From Rivularia sp. T60_A2020_040 (GTDB taxonomy: Bacteria; Cyanobacteriota; Cyanobacteriia; Cyanobacteriales; Nostocaceae): a stretch of DNA of 64,000 bases. Below the pieces are notes generated by a model. That model was not told the origin of the DNA, ran no database searches, and saw only the letters and a program-made list of their open reading frames with translations. Shown here one piece after another: positions 8,176 through 17,652 of the stretch. Location of the stretch: contig JACYMD010000122.1 in NCBI GenBank assembly GCA_015272215.1, positions 62,001-126,000 of the forward strand, written 5' to 3'. Each line of letters opens with the position of its first letter. Positions within the stretch are counted from its first letter, which is position 1. The position numbers and the translations under genes are program-made.

Positions 8176-8526
8176 CGAATTGGTTAGGAAGGAATAATAA
8201 ATTTTGGCTATCAACTACTAGCTATTAAGTAGCAGTTTTTTTTTGATTTGGCGGTAATGTTTTGCTTGATTTAACAAAACGTGAGTTGGACAAAGTTAAA
8301 CCAACCATTAATTCGTCGGGTTTTTTAACCTTAATATCACTAACACAATACAAATTTGCTCAAAACCCGACTTCTCACCCAAAGTGAAAGGTGATTGATC
8401 AGCTACCGTCGAATTGACGTTAACAAAAATTCCAAAAAGATGAAGGCAGAGAAACTAACTTATCTGCCTTCATCCCCATTACTCTAATTCTTCACAAGTA
8501 GAAACCTAACATATGACATTTCCATA
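8176..8526. repeat. ndhF-ndhD spacer with family A repeat (8313-8375)
   Basis: 351 bases. It holds a degenerate copy of the GTCGGGTTTTT...AAAACCCGACTTCT inverted repeat (8313-8375) and the terminator listed next. Because of these the two ndh genes are probably not a simple cotranscript. Confidence 0.6.
8439..8474 (-). terminator. Rho-independent terminator of ndhF
   Basis: Perfect 12-bp stem GATGAAGGCAGA (8439-8450) with its complement (8463-8474) and a 12-base loop. On the minus strand it is followed by TTTTTGGAATTTTTG. It lies about 50 bases after the ndhF stop codon. Confidence 0.8.
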
Positions 8527-10614
8527 TCAGGTAACACCAAAGACAATTACCAAGGCTAAAACAGCCCCAAAGATAATCAAGGCATAGAATTGTACACGTC
8601 CGTTTTCTAGGTACTTCAAACCTTCACCGCTGACAAGGGTGAAAAGTCCGGTGAGGTTAACAGCACCATCGACAACGCGGAAGTCAACTTCCAAAACTTG
8701 TCTGGCTATGCGACGCAAGCCCAGAACAAATACGCGATGGTAAAAATCGTCAAAGTACCACTTGTTAAGAGATAGCTTGTAAAGTGCGGGGTATTTAGCT
8801 GCAATGGCTGCTGGGTCGATTTTTTGGACTCGATACATCAACAAAGCCAAGATAATTCCCACAACGGCGATCGCCACGGAAAGACCTGCCATAGTATAAA
8901 ATTCTGTGGGGTCAAATTCTGCGGCTTTTTCGATCACTTCTGCTAAGGTTTCGCTAGGTGGATAGATAAACTCCTCAAAATAGTTAGCATAAGGAGTTCC
9001 GAGTAAACCAATTAGCATCGAGGGAATTGCCAAAACCATTAACGGTAAAGTCATCGTCCACGGAGATTCATGGGGTGTATCGCTGTGTCCGTGACTGTGA
9101 GAATGGTCGTCGTGGGTAGAAGATGCCAATTCTCCCTGTTTCATTGCTCCAGGACCAAAATTGGGAGCAGCTTCTGATTCTACAAGAATTGTCGCTGCGG
9201 ATTTCTTCAACTGCTGCAAAATGTTCTCATCTTTACCCTTGAATTTGCCTTCAAATGTCATGAAATACATTCTAAACATATAGAAAGCGGTAATTCCGGC
9301 AGTTAACCAACCGATGAACCATAAAAATGGGTTAACCGCAAAAGCAGAACCGAGAATTTCATCCTTTGACCAAAAACCGGCGAAAGGTGGAATACCCGAA
9401 ATTGCCAAACAACCAATCAAAAAGGTAGTTGCTGTCACTGGCATATATTTCCGCAATCCGCCCATGGCTCGCATATCCTGAGCCACAACTGGATCGTGAC
9501 CGACAACTCCTTCCATGCCGTGAATTACCGAACCGGAACCGAGGAACAGCATCGCTTTAAAGTAAGCGTGGGTCATTAAATGGAAGAAACCGGCAGTGTA
9601 AGCGCCTACTCCCATCGCCATTACCATATAACCAAGTTGGGAAATGGTCGAGTAAGCTAAACCTTTCTTAATGTCATTTTGGGTAATAGCAATTGTTGCC
9701 CCCATAAACGCGGTAAATGCCCCAACATAAGCAATTACGCTCATTGCTGCTGGGACGTGTTCAAATACCGGGTACATCCGAGCTATGAGAAAAACACCCG
9801 CTGCTACCATTGTTGCCGCGTGAATCAAGGCAGAAATCGGAGTAGGACCTTCCATTGCATCCGGAAGCCAAACGTGCAGCGGAAATTGAGCTGACTTCGC
9901 TACCGGACCGAGGAAAACCAAAATCGCGAATACAACGGCGAGGACGTTACTCAAAGCCCCAGTTTGTACGAGTTCGGCAAGGCGATCGCCCATAATCTCG
10001 AACTCGAAGCTTCCCGTTGCCCAAAACAGCCCTAATATACCCAACAGCAGTCCAAAGTCACCAACGCGGTTGGTCACAAACGCTTTTTGGGCTGCATCTG
10101 CTGCTGACTTGCGATCGTACCAGAAGCCAACCAGCAAGTAGGAACACATCCCCACCAGTTCCCAAAATATATAAATTTGTACTAGGTTCGGACTAACCAC
10201 CAAACCGAGCATTGAGGAGCCAAATAAACTCAAATAGGCGTAAAACCTCACATAACCGGGGTCATGAGCCATGTAGCCATCGGTATACACCATAACTAAC
10301 AAAGCTACACTGGTGACAATCGCCAGCATCACCGCTGTCAGGTGGTCAACAGTAAAACCCATAGTCAAGTGAAAGCTACCCGCTGCTGCCCATTCTAGGG
10401 TGCGCGTATAAGTCGCGTGTCCTTGGATTTGACTCCATAACAAACTAAACGACAGCCCCATTGCCGCTGCCATTAAAGAAATAATTAAGGCGGCATTTAG
10501 CTGTCGGAGGCGATTAGTCGCCTGATTAAACGAAATTAAGCCCAAACCGACCAGCATCGCTCCTAAAAGCGGTAAAACTGGAATCAGCCAAGCATATTGA
10601 TAGATTACTTCCAT
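8527..10614 (-). CDS. ndhF: NAD(P)H-quinone oxidoreductase subunit 5 (NdhF)
   Basis: 695 residues from ATG 10614, the usual NdhF N-terminus (MEVIYQYAWLIPVLPLLGAM); a start at 10644 is also open. Large antiporter-like subunit of thylakoid NDH-1 with about 16 membrane segments and the long lateral helix at the C-terminus. Family segments: 'FWELVGMCSYLLVGFWYDRK', 'FPLHVWLPDAMEGPTPISAL', 'KKGLAYSTISQLGYMVMAMG' and 'ISGIPPFAGFWSKDEI'. A histidine-rich loop 'STHDDHSHSHGHSD' at about residue 515-530 is species-variable. It lies upstream of ndhD on the same strand, with a terminator between. NdhF1-type by context. Confidence 0.95.
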   Translation of the reverse strand: MEVIYQYAWLIPVLPLLGAMLVGLGLISFNQATNRLRQLNAALIISLMAAAMGLSFSLLWSQIQGHATYTRTLEWAAAGSFHLTMGFTVDHLTAVMLAIVTSVALLVMVYTDGYMAHDPGYVRFYAYLSLFGSSMLGLVVSPNLVQIYIFWELVGMCSYLLVGFWYDRKSAADAAQKAFVTNRVGDFGLLLGILGLFWATGSFEFEIMGDRLAELVQTGALSNVLAVVFAILVFLGPVAKSAQFPLHVWLPDAMEGPTPISALIHAATMVAAGVFLIARMYPVFEHVPAAMSVIAYVGAFTAFMGATIAITQNDIKKGLAYSTISQLGYMVMAMGVGAYTAGFFHLMTHAYFKAMLFLGSGSVIHGMEGVVGHDPVVAQDMRAMGGLRKYMPVTATTFLIGCLAISGIPPFAGFWSKDEILGSAFAVNPFLWFIGWLTAGITAFYMFRMYFMTFEGKFKGKDENILQQLKKSAATILVESEAAPNFGPGAMKQGELASSTHDDHSHSHGHSDTPHESPWTMTLPLMVLAIPSMLIGLLGTPYANYFEEFIYPPSETLAEVIEKAAEFDPTEFYTMAGLSVAIAVVGIILALLMYRVQKIDPAAIAAKYPALYKLSLNKWYFDDFYHRVFVLGLRRIARQVLEVDFRVVDGAVNLTGLFTLVSGEGLKYLENGRVQFYALIIFGAVLALVIVFGVT

Positions 10615-11163
10615 CGAGTCATGCCTACTTTTAGAATTCTCCACTAACTTAGAACATTGCTACGAATTAGAAAAGAAATCGTTGCGACAGAGCATAAGTC
10701 TTTGTCCTGCGTCAATTATCTATCCGCGCTGCAATTGTCCTGGTCGGAACTGTTAATAATTGTGACACACACAATTTAAGATAAAATACCCCACCCGGTA
10801 CTATTTGGGTGGGGTAATTGAAAATAGTTTGATTTTTATTGCTAATTTTCCCCAATAATTCTACTTCAACCCTCGACCTTGCAATATAATGCAACACTTT
10901 TACAACAGTCGAATTCAGCTTGTATAATGTAATCTTTAAGAAAATTTTTACCTTTTCTTAAACCTCCATTGCAACAAGCATCAGTTTTGGGGAGTCATCA
11001 TCTAGTGCTTTGTCCCATTAATTTTGAGGGGTTTATATATTTGTAGTGGGAGCGTCTCGCTCCCTATCAGTAAGCAGCGAGCGTTTCGCTCTTTGGTAGC
11101 CATCAGCGAGCTAGAAACTCGCACTACAAATATTTAACCCAGTAAAACTAATGCAATCGAATA
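10615..11163. repeat. Intergenic region: hairpin (10787-10816) and composite repeat E/D (11002-11167)
   Basis: A perfect 10-bp hairpin TACCCCACCC/GGGTGGGGTA (10787-10796 and 10807-10816) could end or pause transcription but lacks a clear T-tract. A composite repeat at 11002-11167 starts with CTAGTGCTTTGTCCCATTA (as in the element at 6385) and encloses 'GTAGTGGGAGCGTCTCGCTCC...CGCACTAC' of family D. Its right end contributes the TAG stop codon of the thioredoxin-like gene. Confidence 0.65.
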
Positions 11164-11559
11164 CTAGTTATCTAATGATAAAGTAGTAGCTTTTAACCTC
11201 CGTTCGGCAGAATTATAAGTTCGCGGTAAATTTGTATAACTGTCTTTAATCTCAGACAAAGCCGCAAAAAAGTCTTCTCTACCTCTAAAACCTTCCAAAC
11301 GCTTTCGTACAATGCCGTTTTGAATTAACAGTAAAGTTGGAAGTGTTTTTAATCGATAGGTAGTAGAAAGTTTAAAATTATCATCGGCATTAACTTCAAC
11401 TAACTTGATTTCTTCGCCACATTCAGATTTAAATTGCAATAATAAAGGCTTGATGATGTGGCACAAACCACACCAGGGTGCTCCAAAATTGACTAAAACT
11501 GGAACTTGAGATTCTAAAACTTCTTTTGTAAATGTCCGTTCACTAACCGACAACACCAT
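11164..11559 (-). CDS. Thioredoxin-family protein with CGLC active site
   Basis: 131 residues with a thioredoxin fold: 'VPVLVNFGAPWCGLCHIIKPLLLQF' carries the redox pair C30-C33, followed by 'VEVNADDNFKLSTTYRLKTLPTLLL' with the cis-proline loop (TLPT). The active site is CGLC instead of the standard CGPC, which usually changes redox potential. The C-terminal extension of about 25 residues ('RTYNSAERRLKATT') is basic and probably unstructured. Likely a cytoplasmic disulfide reductase for a specific partner. The TAG stop codon lies in the terminal ACTAGT of a repeat, so the original C-terminus may have been a little different. Confidence 0.85.
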   Translation of the reverse strand: MVLSVSERTFTKEVLESQVPVLVNFGAPWCGLCHIIKPLLLQFKSECGEEIKLVEVNADDNFKLSTTYRLKTLPTLLLIQNGIVRKRLEGFRGREDFFAALSEIKDSYTNLPRTYNSAERRLKATTLSLDN

Positions 11560-12221
11560 GACGCCTCTCGAACTTAATGGTTTTCATTTTATCTTCGATC
11601 AAACTAGCCATAATCACACCCGCCGTTTTCTGTCAGCAGTTATTTCCATGACTTTGTTAAAGATGTCCTAAAAAAATGTTAATTACCTCCAGGTTACGTC
11701 TATTTTTTGGCGTTGCTGAAAAGATGTATGAAAATGATTCTGCGGAATTTTGAAATCCTTGGGAGACGTGATATATCACGTCTCTACATTTAAAATTCCG
11801 CCCTTGGATTCAGCAACGTCTATTTTTTTATCCTCCGGATGCGTCACTTCTTTCAATGTCGGGGTGATAAGCCACTCTATAACGGCTTGGAAGCCTTGTT
11901 CACGCAGTTGCTGACATTGCATTTGTTATCTAGTTCTGACAAAAAAGTTACAGATGGCTGTTTGATTTTTTTAATTTCGCTCAAAACTGTCGTCATCCAA
12001 TATAACCTTCCCACGGGAAAAGGGGGCGTTAACTTGGTTAGACAGATGTTCAAATACAGCAGCTATTACTATTTAATCTCCACTTTGCCAAAAAAACACC
12101 CTACAAAAAAATAGTTGTTTGAATTTATCCTACATGGAATTGGTCGTAAAGGATCGTTTATGAAACTCGAATATCTTTGCGCCCCAATGCTTTTGGTGTA
12201 TGTATTTGGACAAATCATAGC
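11560..12221. repeat. Intergenic region with a palindromic element, family B (11711-11818)
   Basis: The element has ends CGTTGCTGAA (11711-11720) and TTCAGCAACG (11809-11818), a second pair GCGGAATTTT/AAAATTCCGC inside, and a central palindrome GAGACGTGATATATCACGTCTC. The sequence ACGTCTATTTTTT occurs immediately at both sides (from 11696 and from 11816), possibly a target duplication that overlaps the right arm. A related copy is at 55324-55437. From 11819 to 12221 I see nothing convincing; an open frame at 11839-12114 does not look coding. Confidence 0.6.
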
Positions 12222-12950
12222 TCACCATTGTACCCTACTAGTTAAGTTGAATAAAAAGGGGTGAGACCACCAAAATAAAAGCACAAATACTACAACTCCA
12301 ATATAGGCAGGACGAAGAAATTCTTCAACTTTGAGAGATTGACGACCATCGAAAATTGCCGCAAAAGGAATGACGCTAGTGCGTTGCTTAGCTTTTTCAA
12401 AAGCTTCCCCATAACGGGAATGCAAACGGCGATCGCCATGCCAAACAGCAAACAAATGGTGTAATACTAAGCCGATAGAAGTGAATAGTGTAAAAGTAGT
12501 ACCGATCCACAAAGTATGAGCAACGCACCAAATTACTTGTCCTACCATTTGGGGATGGCGGGTAATGCGAATAATTCCGGTTTCATAAAGGTGAACTTGA
12601 GGCTTGGAGATAGCAGCAACTTCCAGTAGATTAAATGTGGCAGGATATAAAAATAAAAAAGAAATTGCCGATAGTACCCAAACAAGTGTCTGTATTCCAG
12701 GCACATTTTGTACCTGCCACAGTTGTAACCCATCATAACGATGGTTAAAAAAGTAAATAATTAATATTACAGCTAAAACCAAGCTGACAAGTGCAAATAA
12801 AACTCGGTAAAGCCTTGCTCCAATGCGTTTTTCTGCTTTTTCGCGCAGGGCTGCTCCTCCACTGTGAGCAATGGCAAAAGTCAATAATAACCCCAGCATG
12901 ACAAAATGAGTGGAGGTAAACCAACTGGATACAGGCACAATAGTATACAT
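12222..12950 (-). CDS. NnrU-family membrane protein, probable 15-cis-zeta-carotene isomerase (Z-ISO)
   Basis: 242 residues with about six transmembrane segments. The 'GIIRITRHPQMVGQVIWC', 'AHTLWIGTTFTLFTSIGL', 'HHLFAVWHGDRRL' and 'AFEKAKQRTSVIPFAAIFDG' segments match the plant Z-ISO enzymes, which are NnrU homologues; conserved histidines in these segments hold the haem. Z-ISO converts 9,15,9'-tri-cis- to 9,9'-di-cis-zeta-carotene between the two desaturases of the plant-type carotene pathway. Assignment to NnrU is firm; the isomerase activity is inferred from resemblance to plant proteins. It is divergent from rbcR, which starts 213 bases away. Confidence 0.75.
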   Translation of the reverse strand: MYTIVPVSSWFTSTHFVMLGLLLTFAIAHSGGAALREKAEKRIGARLYRVLFALVSLVLAVILIIYFFNHRYDGLQLWQVQNVPGIQTLVWVLSAISFLFLYPATFNLLEVAAISKPQVHLYETGIIRITRHPQMVGQVIWCVAHTLWIGTTFTLFTSIGLVLHHLFAVWHGDRRLHSRYGEAFEKAKQRTSVIPFAAIFDGRQSLKVEEFLRPAYIGVVVFVLLFWWSHPFLFNLTSRVQW

Positions 12951-13163
12951 AGTTCAACAAAGAATACAGCAAATTAAATTCAGTACAACCAATACCACAA
13001 AGTTCTGCGGAGGAGGATTTTGGTCAAGATGTTGTGCTACTGTCTTTTCGGGTAATGCCTAACTAATTTAATACGCATTGTTATATTCCATGCCTAGTAA
13101 AAAAAGCAATGAAAGCCCGAATGTTGCCAAAACTGCTCCTTTCAATTTCGTGGGTTGAGCCTT

Positions 13164-14174
13164 ATGTCTGACCTTCCTTTTACTTTAGATCAGTTACGCA
13201 TCCTCAAAGCAATTGCCGCAGAAGGGAGTTTCAAACGTGCTGCTGACAGCCTCTATGTCTCCCAACCGGCGGTAAGTTTGCAAGTGCAAAACCTAGAAAG
13301 ACAACTGGATGTACCTTTATTCGACCGTGGAGGTCGTCGGGCGCAGTTGACTGAAGCGGGACACTTACTTTTGAGTTATGGAGAAAAAATTCTCAGTCTG
13401 TGTCAAGAAACTTGTCGCGCCATCGATGATTTACAGAATCTCCAAGGTGGTACTTTAATTGTCGGTGCTTCTCAAACAACGGGGACTTATCTTTTGCCTC
13501 GGATGATTGGGATGTTTCGCCAAAAATATCCAGATGTGGGGGTGCAATTGCACGTTCATTCCACTCGTCGCACTGCTTGGAGTGTAGTTAACGGACAAGT
13601 TGATTTGGCAATTATCGGCGGTGAGATTCCTGGAGAATTAACGGATTCATTGGAAAAGATTCCTTATGCTGAGGATGAGTTGGCATTAATTTTACCCGTA
13701 TCTCATCCATTTGCAAAACTGGAAACTATCCAAAAAGAAGACCTATACAAATTGCAATTCATTGCCTTAGATTCCCAATCTACTATCCGTAAAGTCATAG
13801 ACCAAGTACTCACACGTCACGACATCGACACGCGGCGCTTAAAAGTTGAAATGGAACTTAATTCTATTGAAGCAATTAAAAATGCCGTACAATCCTGCCT
13901 GGGTGCCGCCTTTGTCTCAACTAGCGCCATCGCTAAAGAGTTACAAATGGGAATCCTTCACTTTACCCCGATTAAGAATGTGGTCGTTAAACGGACGCTG
14001 TGGTTGATTTTTAATCCCAATCGCTACAAGTCCAAAGCCGCTGAAGCTTTTAGTAAAGAAATACTCCCTCAGTTTGCCGCTCCTGGGTGGCATATAGATA
14101 TGTTAAAATCATCACATATTCCCTTGTCAGTGAATGGTTTAGAAGTACAGGCATCCAACTTGAACGAAACCTAA
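13164..14174 (+). CDS. rbcR: LysR-type transcriptional regulator, RbcR-like
   Basis: 336 residues from ATG 13164 ([17 protein letters not shown]); a TTG at 13155 is also open but less likely. N-terminal winged helix (residues 6-65, '[20 protein letters not shown]') and a C-terminal periplasmic-binding-like effector domain ('[20 protein letters not shown]'). These match the cyanobacterial RbcR/CcmR branch that senses photorespiratory metabolites and regulates RuBisCO, carbon-concentrating and NDH-1 genes. The nearness of ndhF/ndhD fits that role. RbcR is preferred over its paralogue NdhR (CcmR) by the N-terminal sequence, but the two are close. Confidence 0.8.
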   Translation: MSDLPFTLDQLRILKAIAAEGSFKRAADSLYVSQPAVSLQVQNLERQLDVPLFDRGGRRAQLTEAGHLLLSYGEKILSLCQETCRAIDDLQNLQGGTLIVGASQTTGTYLLPRMIGMFRQKYPDVGVQLHVHSTRRTAWSVVNGQVDLAIIGGEIPGELTDSLEKIPYAEDELALILPVSHPFAKLETIQKEDLYKLQFIALDSQSTIRKVIDQVLTRHDIDTRRLKVEMELNSIEAIKNAVQSCLGAAFVSTSAIAKELQMGILHFTPIKNVVVKRTLWLIFNPNRYKSKAAEAFSKEILPQFAAPGWHIDMLKSSHIPLSVNGLEVQASNLNET

Positions 14175-14384
14175 AGTTATGTCACTAGTCTTTTGTCATA
14201 GTTATAACTGGGAAAAGTTTCCGCCTATGTTACTACGACAAAAATAATTACACCAATTACACCAAAATAGAAGATTAACTCTTGTTAAGTTAAGAAAATC
14301 ATGTGTAAATATTTCTGTCGGATTACTTAAATAGGACTTCACTGTTTGACTAGCTGACAAATTGCTCATGACTTGTGACAAACA

Positions 14385-15797
14385 ATGGAAATTTACTGTA
14401 CTCGTCCCCAGTGTCCCCGTCCCCAGAACCATTTTGTCGATTTAGATAATGATGCAACTCTGAGAACGGCACAGCAAAAATACTGCACCGCTTGTGGGAT
14501 GCCTTTAATTTTAGCGGGACGTTATTTACCAATCAAGCTGCTTGGAAGAGGGGGTTTCGGAGCAGCATTTTTGTCACGCGATCGCTATACTCCCGGAATG
14601 CGACAATGTGTAGTCAAACAGTTTCTCCCAGCCGGAAATTTGAGTCCAACTCAACTAAAATTAGCTCAAGATTTATTTGAAAGAGAAGCTGTAGTTTTAG
14701 AGGAAATTGGCTCGCAACACGACCAAATTCCCGACTTATTTGCTTTTTTCCCGGTGATAGTTCCCGGTTTAAAGCCAAAGGAAGAAGACCAATTTTTTTA
14801 TCTGGTACAGGAATATATTGATGGAGAAAATTTAGAAGAAGAATTAACTCGTAAGGGCAAATTTTCGGAATCGGAAGTGTTGTTTCTACTACGTTCAATT
14901 CTCCCGGTACTGCAATTTGTCCACAGTAAAGGGATTATCCACCGGGATATCAAACCTTCTAATATCATGCGCCATCGGAATGGTAAGCTGTTCTTATTAG
15001 ACTTTGGCGCAGTCAAGCAAGTCACGAACAGCCTTAGTGAGTCTGGGAATTCTTCTACTGGTATTTATTCTTTGGGATTTGCACCACCAGAACAAATGTC
15101 TGGAGGAAAGGTATTTCCTTCTACGGATTTATATGCCTTGGCTGTAACTGTTGTTTTGCTGTTAACCGGAGAAAAGGATGCAACCCAACTATTTGATGCT
15201 TACAGCAATCAGTTGCAATGGCAAGATAAAGTAAGTGTTAGTTCTCAAGTTGCCGAAATTTTCGAGAAAATGCTTCGTAGTGCGCCAAATCAACGTTTTC
15301 AATCGGCAACAGAAGTTTTAGAAGCTTTTGATTTTTCCACACAACCAATACCCGATACTTCACTCAATTACAATCAACCACAAGTAATATCACAACCACC
15401 ACCGGCACCACTTCCTCAGCCATCAGCACGTCCTAGTACTCCAGTACCACAATTCTCGACATTGGAATTATTGGCTGGTGCCGCTTTTAGTGGATTTGAA
15501 GGGGCTTTAATCTCCATAGCATTGTTAAGTCTACTCAAATCACCTGTTGTTACTTTTGTGATTTCAGCTATTGTTTTAGGAATATTAATATTTTCTCAAA
15601 CGAAACGATGGATTGAAAAGTGGGATTTAGTAATTATTTCCGCTATAACTTTATTAATTATATTTTTTGTCCGCTTGTTACAAGGTGGACTTGTTATTCA
15701 AGAAATAGTTTTGATCTCTTTAGCAGCAAGCTTAGTTGCTGTTGCTTTCACTTCACTATTTCGTCTGATCTATAAAATATTATCTCTACTTTTGTAA
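14385..15797 (+). CDS. Membrane-anchored serine/threonine protein kinase with N-terminal zinc ribbon
   Basis: 470 residues. A four-cysteine motif (C5, C10, C34, C37) precedes a Hanks-type kinase domain (about 48-315) with glycine loop 'LLGRGGFGAAFLS', lysine in 'CVVKQF', catalytic loop 'HRDIKPSNIM' and 'DFGAVKQV'; all catalytic residues are present, so it should be active. A proline-rich linker (about 325-360) leads to four hydrophobic segments (365-470) that anchor it in the membrane. This zinc-ribbon-kinase type is common in cyanobacteria. 396 bases downstream, on the same strand, is a PstS-like gene, so the kinase could be linked to phosphate or another ligand; that is inference. Confidence 0.9.
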   Translation: MEIYCTRPQCPRPQNHFVDLDNDATLRTAQQKYCTACGMPLILAGRYLPIKLLGRGGFGAAFLSRDRYTPGMRQCVVKQFLPAGNLSPTQLKLAQDLFEREAVVLEEIGSQHDQIPDLFAFFPVIVPGLKPKEEDQFFYLVQEYIDGENLEEELTRKGKFSESEVLFLLRSILPVLQFVHSKGIIHRDIKPSNIMRHRNGKLFLLDFGAVKQVTNSLSESGNSSTGIYSLGFAPPEQMSGGKVFPSTDLYALAVTVVLLLTGEKDATQLFDAYSNQLQWQDKVSVSSQVAEIFEKMLRSAPNQRFQSATEVLEAFDFSTQPIPDTSLNYNQPQVISQPPPAPLPQPSARPSTPVPQFSTLELLAGAAFSGFEGALISIALLSLLKSPVVTFVISAIVLGILIFSQTKRWIEKWDLVIISAITLLIIFFVRLLQGGLVIQEIVLISLAASLVAVAFTSLFRLIYKILSLLL

Positions 15798-16193
15798 TAA
15801 ACATTCAAAAATTATTCAGTTTTAATTGAATTAAAAAAGATTACATAAAATTTAATCTTTGTTAAAGAAACGGTTAAGTCGGCTATCGATAATGGCTGCA
15901 AGATTTATTGATTTGCAATCTATACTCTTGAATCTCGAAACGGTATCGGGATAGATTATTATTGACTAATATATTGCATTTTGAACAGAATTTTTCATCG
16001 CCAAAAATTCAATTTTTGGTCATAGGATTAACTAAAATTATGCTTACTAAATCGTTTTTATCTGTAAACAAATCAGATTTTTTACTTATCGAATCATATT
16101 ACAACTAAACTTTGCTACTAATAGCAATCAAAGCAAATTTTACAGAGTTAAAATTAAATTCTTATTCTCTAGAAAATCAATAGCTATATTTAT
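15798..16193. other. Spacer between kinase and PstS-like gene
   Basis: 396 bases, strongly AT-rich, no open frame of interest and no clear terminator or repeat. It probably carries the promoter of the PstS-like gene. Confidence 0.45.
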
Positions 16194-17246
16194 ATGTCAC
16201 AGAAAAACGAGACGGCGGTTTTAGTCTTAGCCCTAACAATTACACTGGGTTTAATCGGTGGAGTCTATTGGTGGTTAACTAGAAACTATGATATTACACT
16301 CGGTTCTATTAGCAATAATCAATCTCAGCCTCAGCCCAAATCTCAACCTAATCTACAATCTAATCAAGAAAATTTTGCTTCCGTAAAAGAAGTTCCTTCT
16401 GGTTTATTTACCTATGGGGGTAGTACTACATGGGCTCCGATTCGTAAAGAAGTTGATTCTGAACTCAAAACCGCTTTTCCTCAATTTCAACTCCGTTATA
16501 CCAACCCAACTACAGGGAATCCAGGTTCTGCTACTGGTATTCGGATGCTGTTGAACAATCAGTTGGCTTTCTCCCAATCTTCCCGAAGTGTGAAAGATCA
16601 AGAATACCAACAAGCAGAACAACGGGGTTTTAAACTTGAAGAAATTCCCGTTGCTATTGATGGGATCGCGATCGCAGTTAATCCTGATTTAAATATTCCC
16701 GGACTTACTTTAGCTCAAATCAAAGATATTTACACTGGTAAAATAACTAATTGGCAACAAGTTGGGGGAGAAAATTTAGCCATTAAAGCTTATTCTCGCC
16801 GTTTAACAGAAGGGGGTACTGTCGGATTTTTTAGTGATAATGTCTTAGGAAGTGAAACATTTGGTAGCAATGTCGAATTCACTCTCGATACGACTGATGG
16901 CTTAAGGAAAGTGGCACAAAATAAGGCTGGTATTTATTATGCTTCTGCACCTGAAGTGGTTGGACAGTGTGCTATCAAACCTTTACCAATAGGAGTAACA
17001 TCGAATAAATTTGTTGCTCCATATCAAGAACCATTGATTCAGCCTAGTAATTGTCCACAACAGCGCAACCAACTGAATGCTGAAGTCTTTAAAAGTGGTG
17101 AATATCCAATTACTCGACGGCAATTTGTAGTCGTCAAAAGAAATGGTCAAATTGACGAACAAGCAGGTGTTGCTTACGCTAAGTTATTACTTACAGAGCA
17201 AGGTCAAGAATTAATTTCTCAAACAGGATTTATCAGAATTAAGTAA
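16194..17246 (+). CDS. PstS-like phosphate-type substrate-binding protein, membrane-anchored
   Basis: 350 residues. Residues 8-27 form an N-terminal membrane anchor or uncleaved signal ('LVLALTITLGLIGGVYWW'), then a Q/P-rich linker of 25 residues, then a type II periplasmic-binding domain: 'GGSTTWAPI', 'GSATGIRMLLNNQLAFSQSS', 'VAIDGIAIAVNPDL', 'IYTGKITNWQQVGG'. These are the PstS/SphX-family ligand loops (serine/threonine at the phosphate site). No pstC/A/B genes are nearby, so it may be a sensor rather than a transporter component. A partial copy of its last 100 residues follows at 17310. The kinase upstream in the same direction is a possible partner. Confidence 0.8.
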   Translation: MSQKNETAVLVLALTITLGLIGGVYWWLTRNYDITLGSISNNQSQPQPKSQPNLQSNQENFASVKEVPSGLFTYGGSTTWAPIRKEVDSELKTAFPQFQLRYTNPTTGNPGSATGIRMLLNNQLAFSQSSRSVKDQEYQQAEQRGFKLEEIPVAIDGIAIAVNPDLNIPGLTLAQIKDIYTGKITNWQQVGGENLAIKAYSRRLTEGGTVGFFSDNVLGSETFGSNVEFTLDTTDGLRKVAQNKAGIYYASAPEVVGQCAIKPLPIGVTSNKFVAPYQEPLIQPSNCPQQRNQLNAEVFKSGEYPITRRQFVVVKRNGQIDEQAGVAYAKLLLTEQGQELISQTGFIRIK

Positions 17247-17309
17247 TGTCGAATAATGTCTAACATTAAAAGCTAATAGTTATAAAGCATTGATAATTAC
17301 TTATTGGCG

Positions 17310-17624
17310 ATGATTTATTTCAATTTAATAAACAATGCCCCAGAAGTGATTCCTCAATGTTCAATCAAACCCTTGCCGTTGGGGCGAACGCAAGGGAAAT
17401 ATGTTGCTCCTTACCAAGAAACATTCGTCCTCCCTTCGGAATGTCCTAAGTCACGGAACAAATTGAACATTGAGGCTTTCCAATCTGGCGATTACCCGAT
17501 TACGCGCAGTCTGTTTGTGGTGGTCAAACAAAATGGGCAAACCGAACAACAAGCAGGTGTTGCTTATGCCAACTTTTTACGCACTCAGCAGGGACAGGAA
17601 TTAATTACCCAAACTGGGTTGTAA
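17310..17624 (+). pseudogene. Truncated tandem copy of the PstS-like gene (C-terminal part)
   Basis: The frame (about 105 residues from ATG 17310; TTG 17304 also open) aligns end to end with residues ~252-348 of the preceding gene: 'APEVIPQCSIKPLPLG', 'KYVAPYQETFVLPSECP', 'SGDYPITRSLFVVVKQNGQ', 'QQAGVAYANFLRTQQGQELI'. It lacks signal, first lobe and ligand loops and cannot bind ligand alone. The reading frame is undamaged and divergence is considerable, so either the deletion is recent in an old second copy or the piece is kept as a small protein. Confidence 0.75.
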
Positions 17625-17652
17625 GAATTCGCTGACTCCTACTGTCGCGGTT

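Noticed and set aside
11839-12114. 91-codon frame on the plus strand
   Set aside because: No family resemblance, odd composition, no ribosome-binding site, and it starts at the edge of a palindromic element; treated as non-coding.
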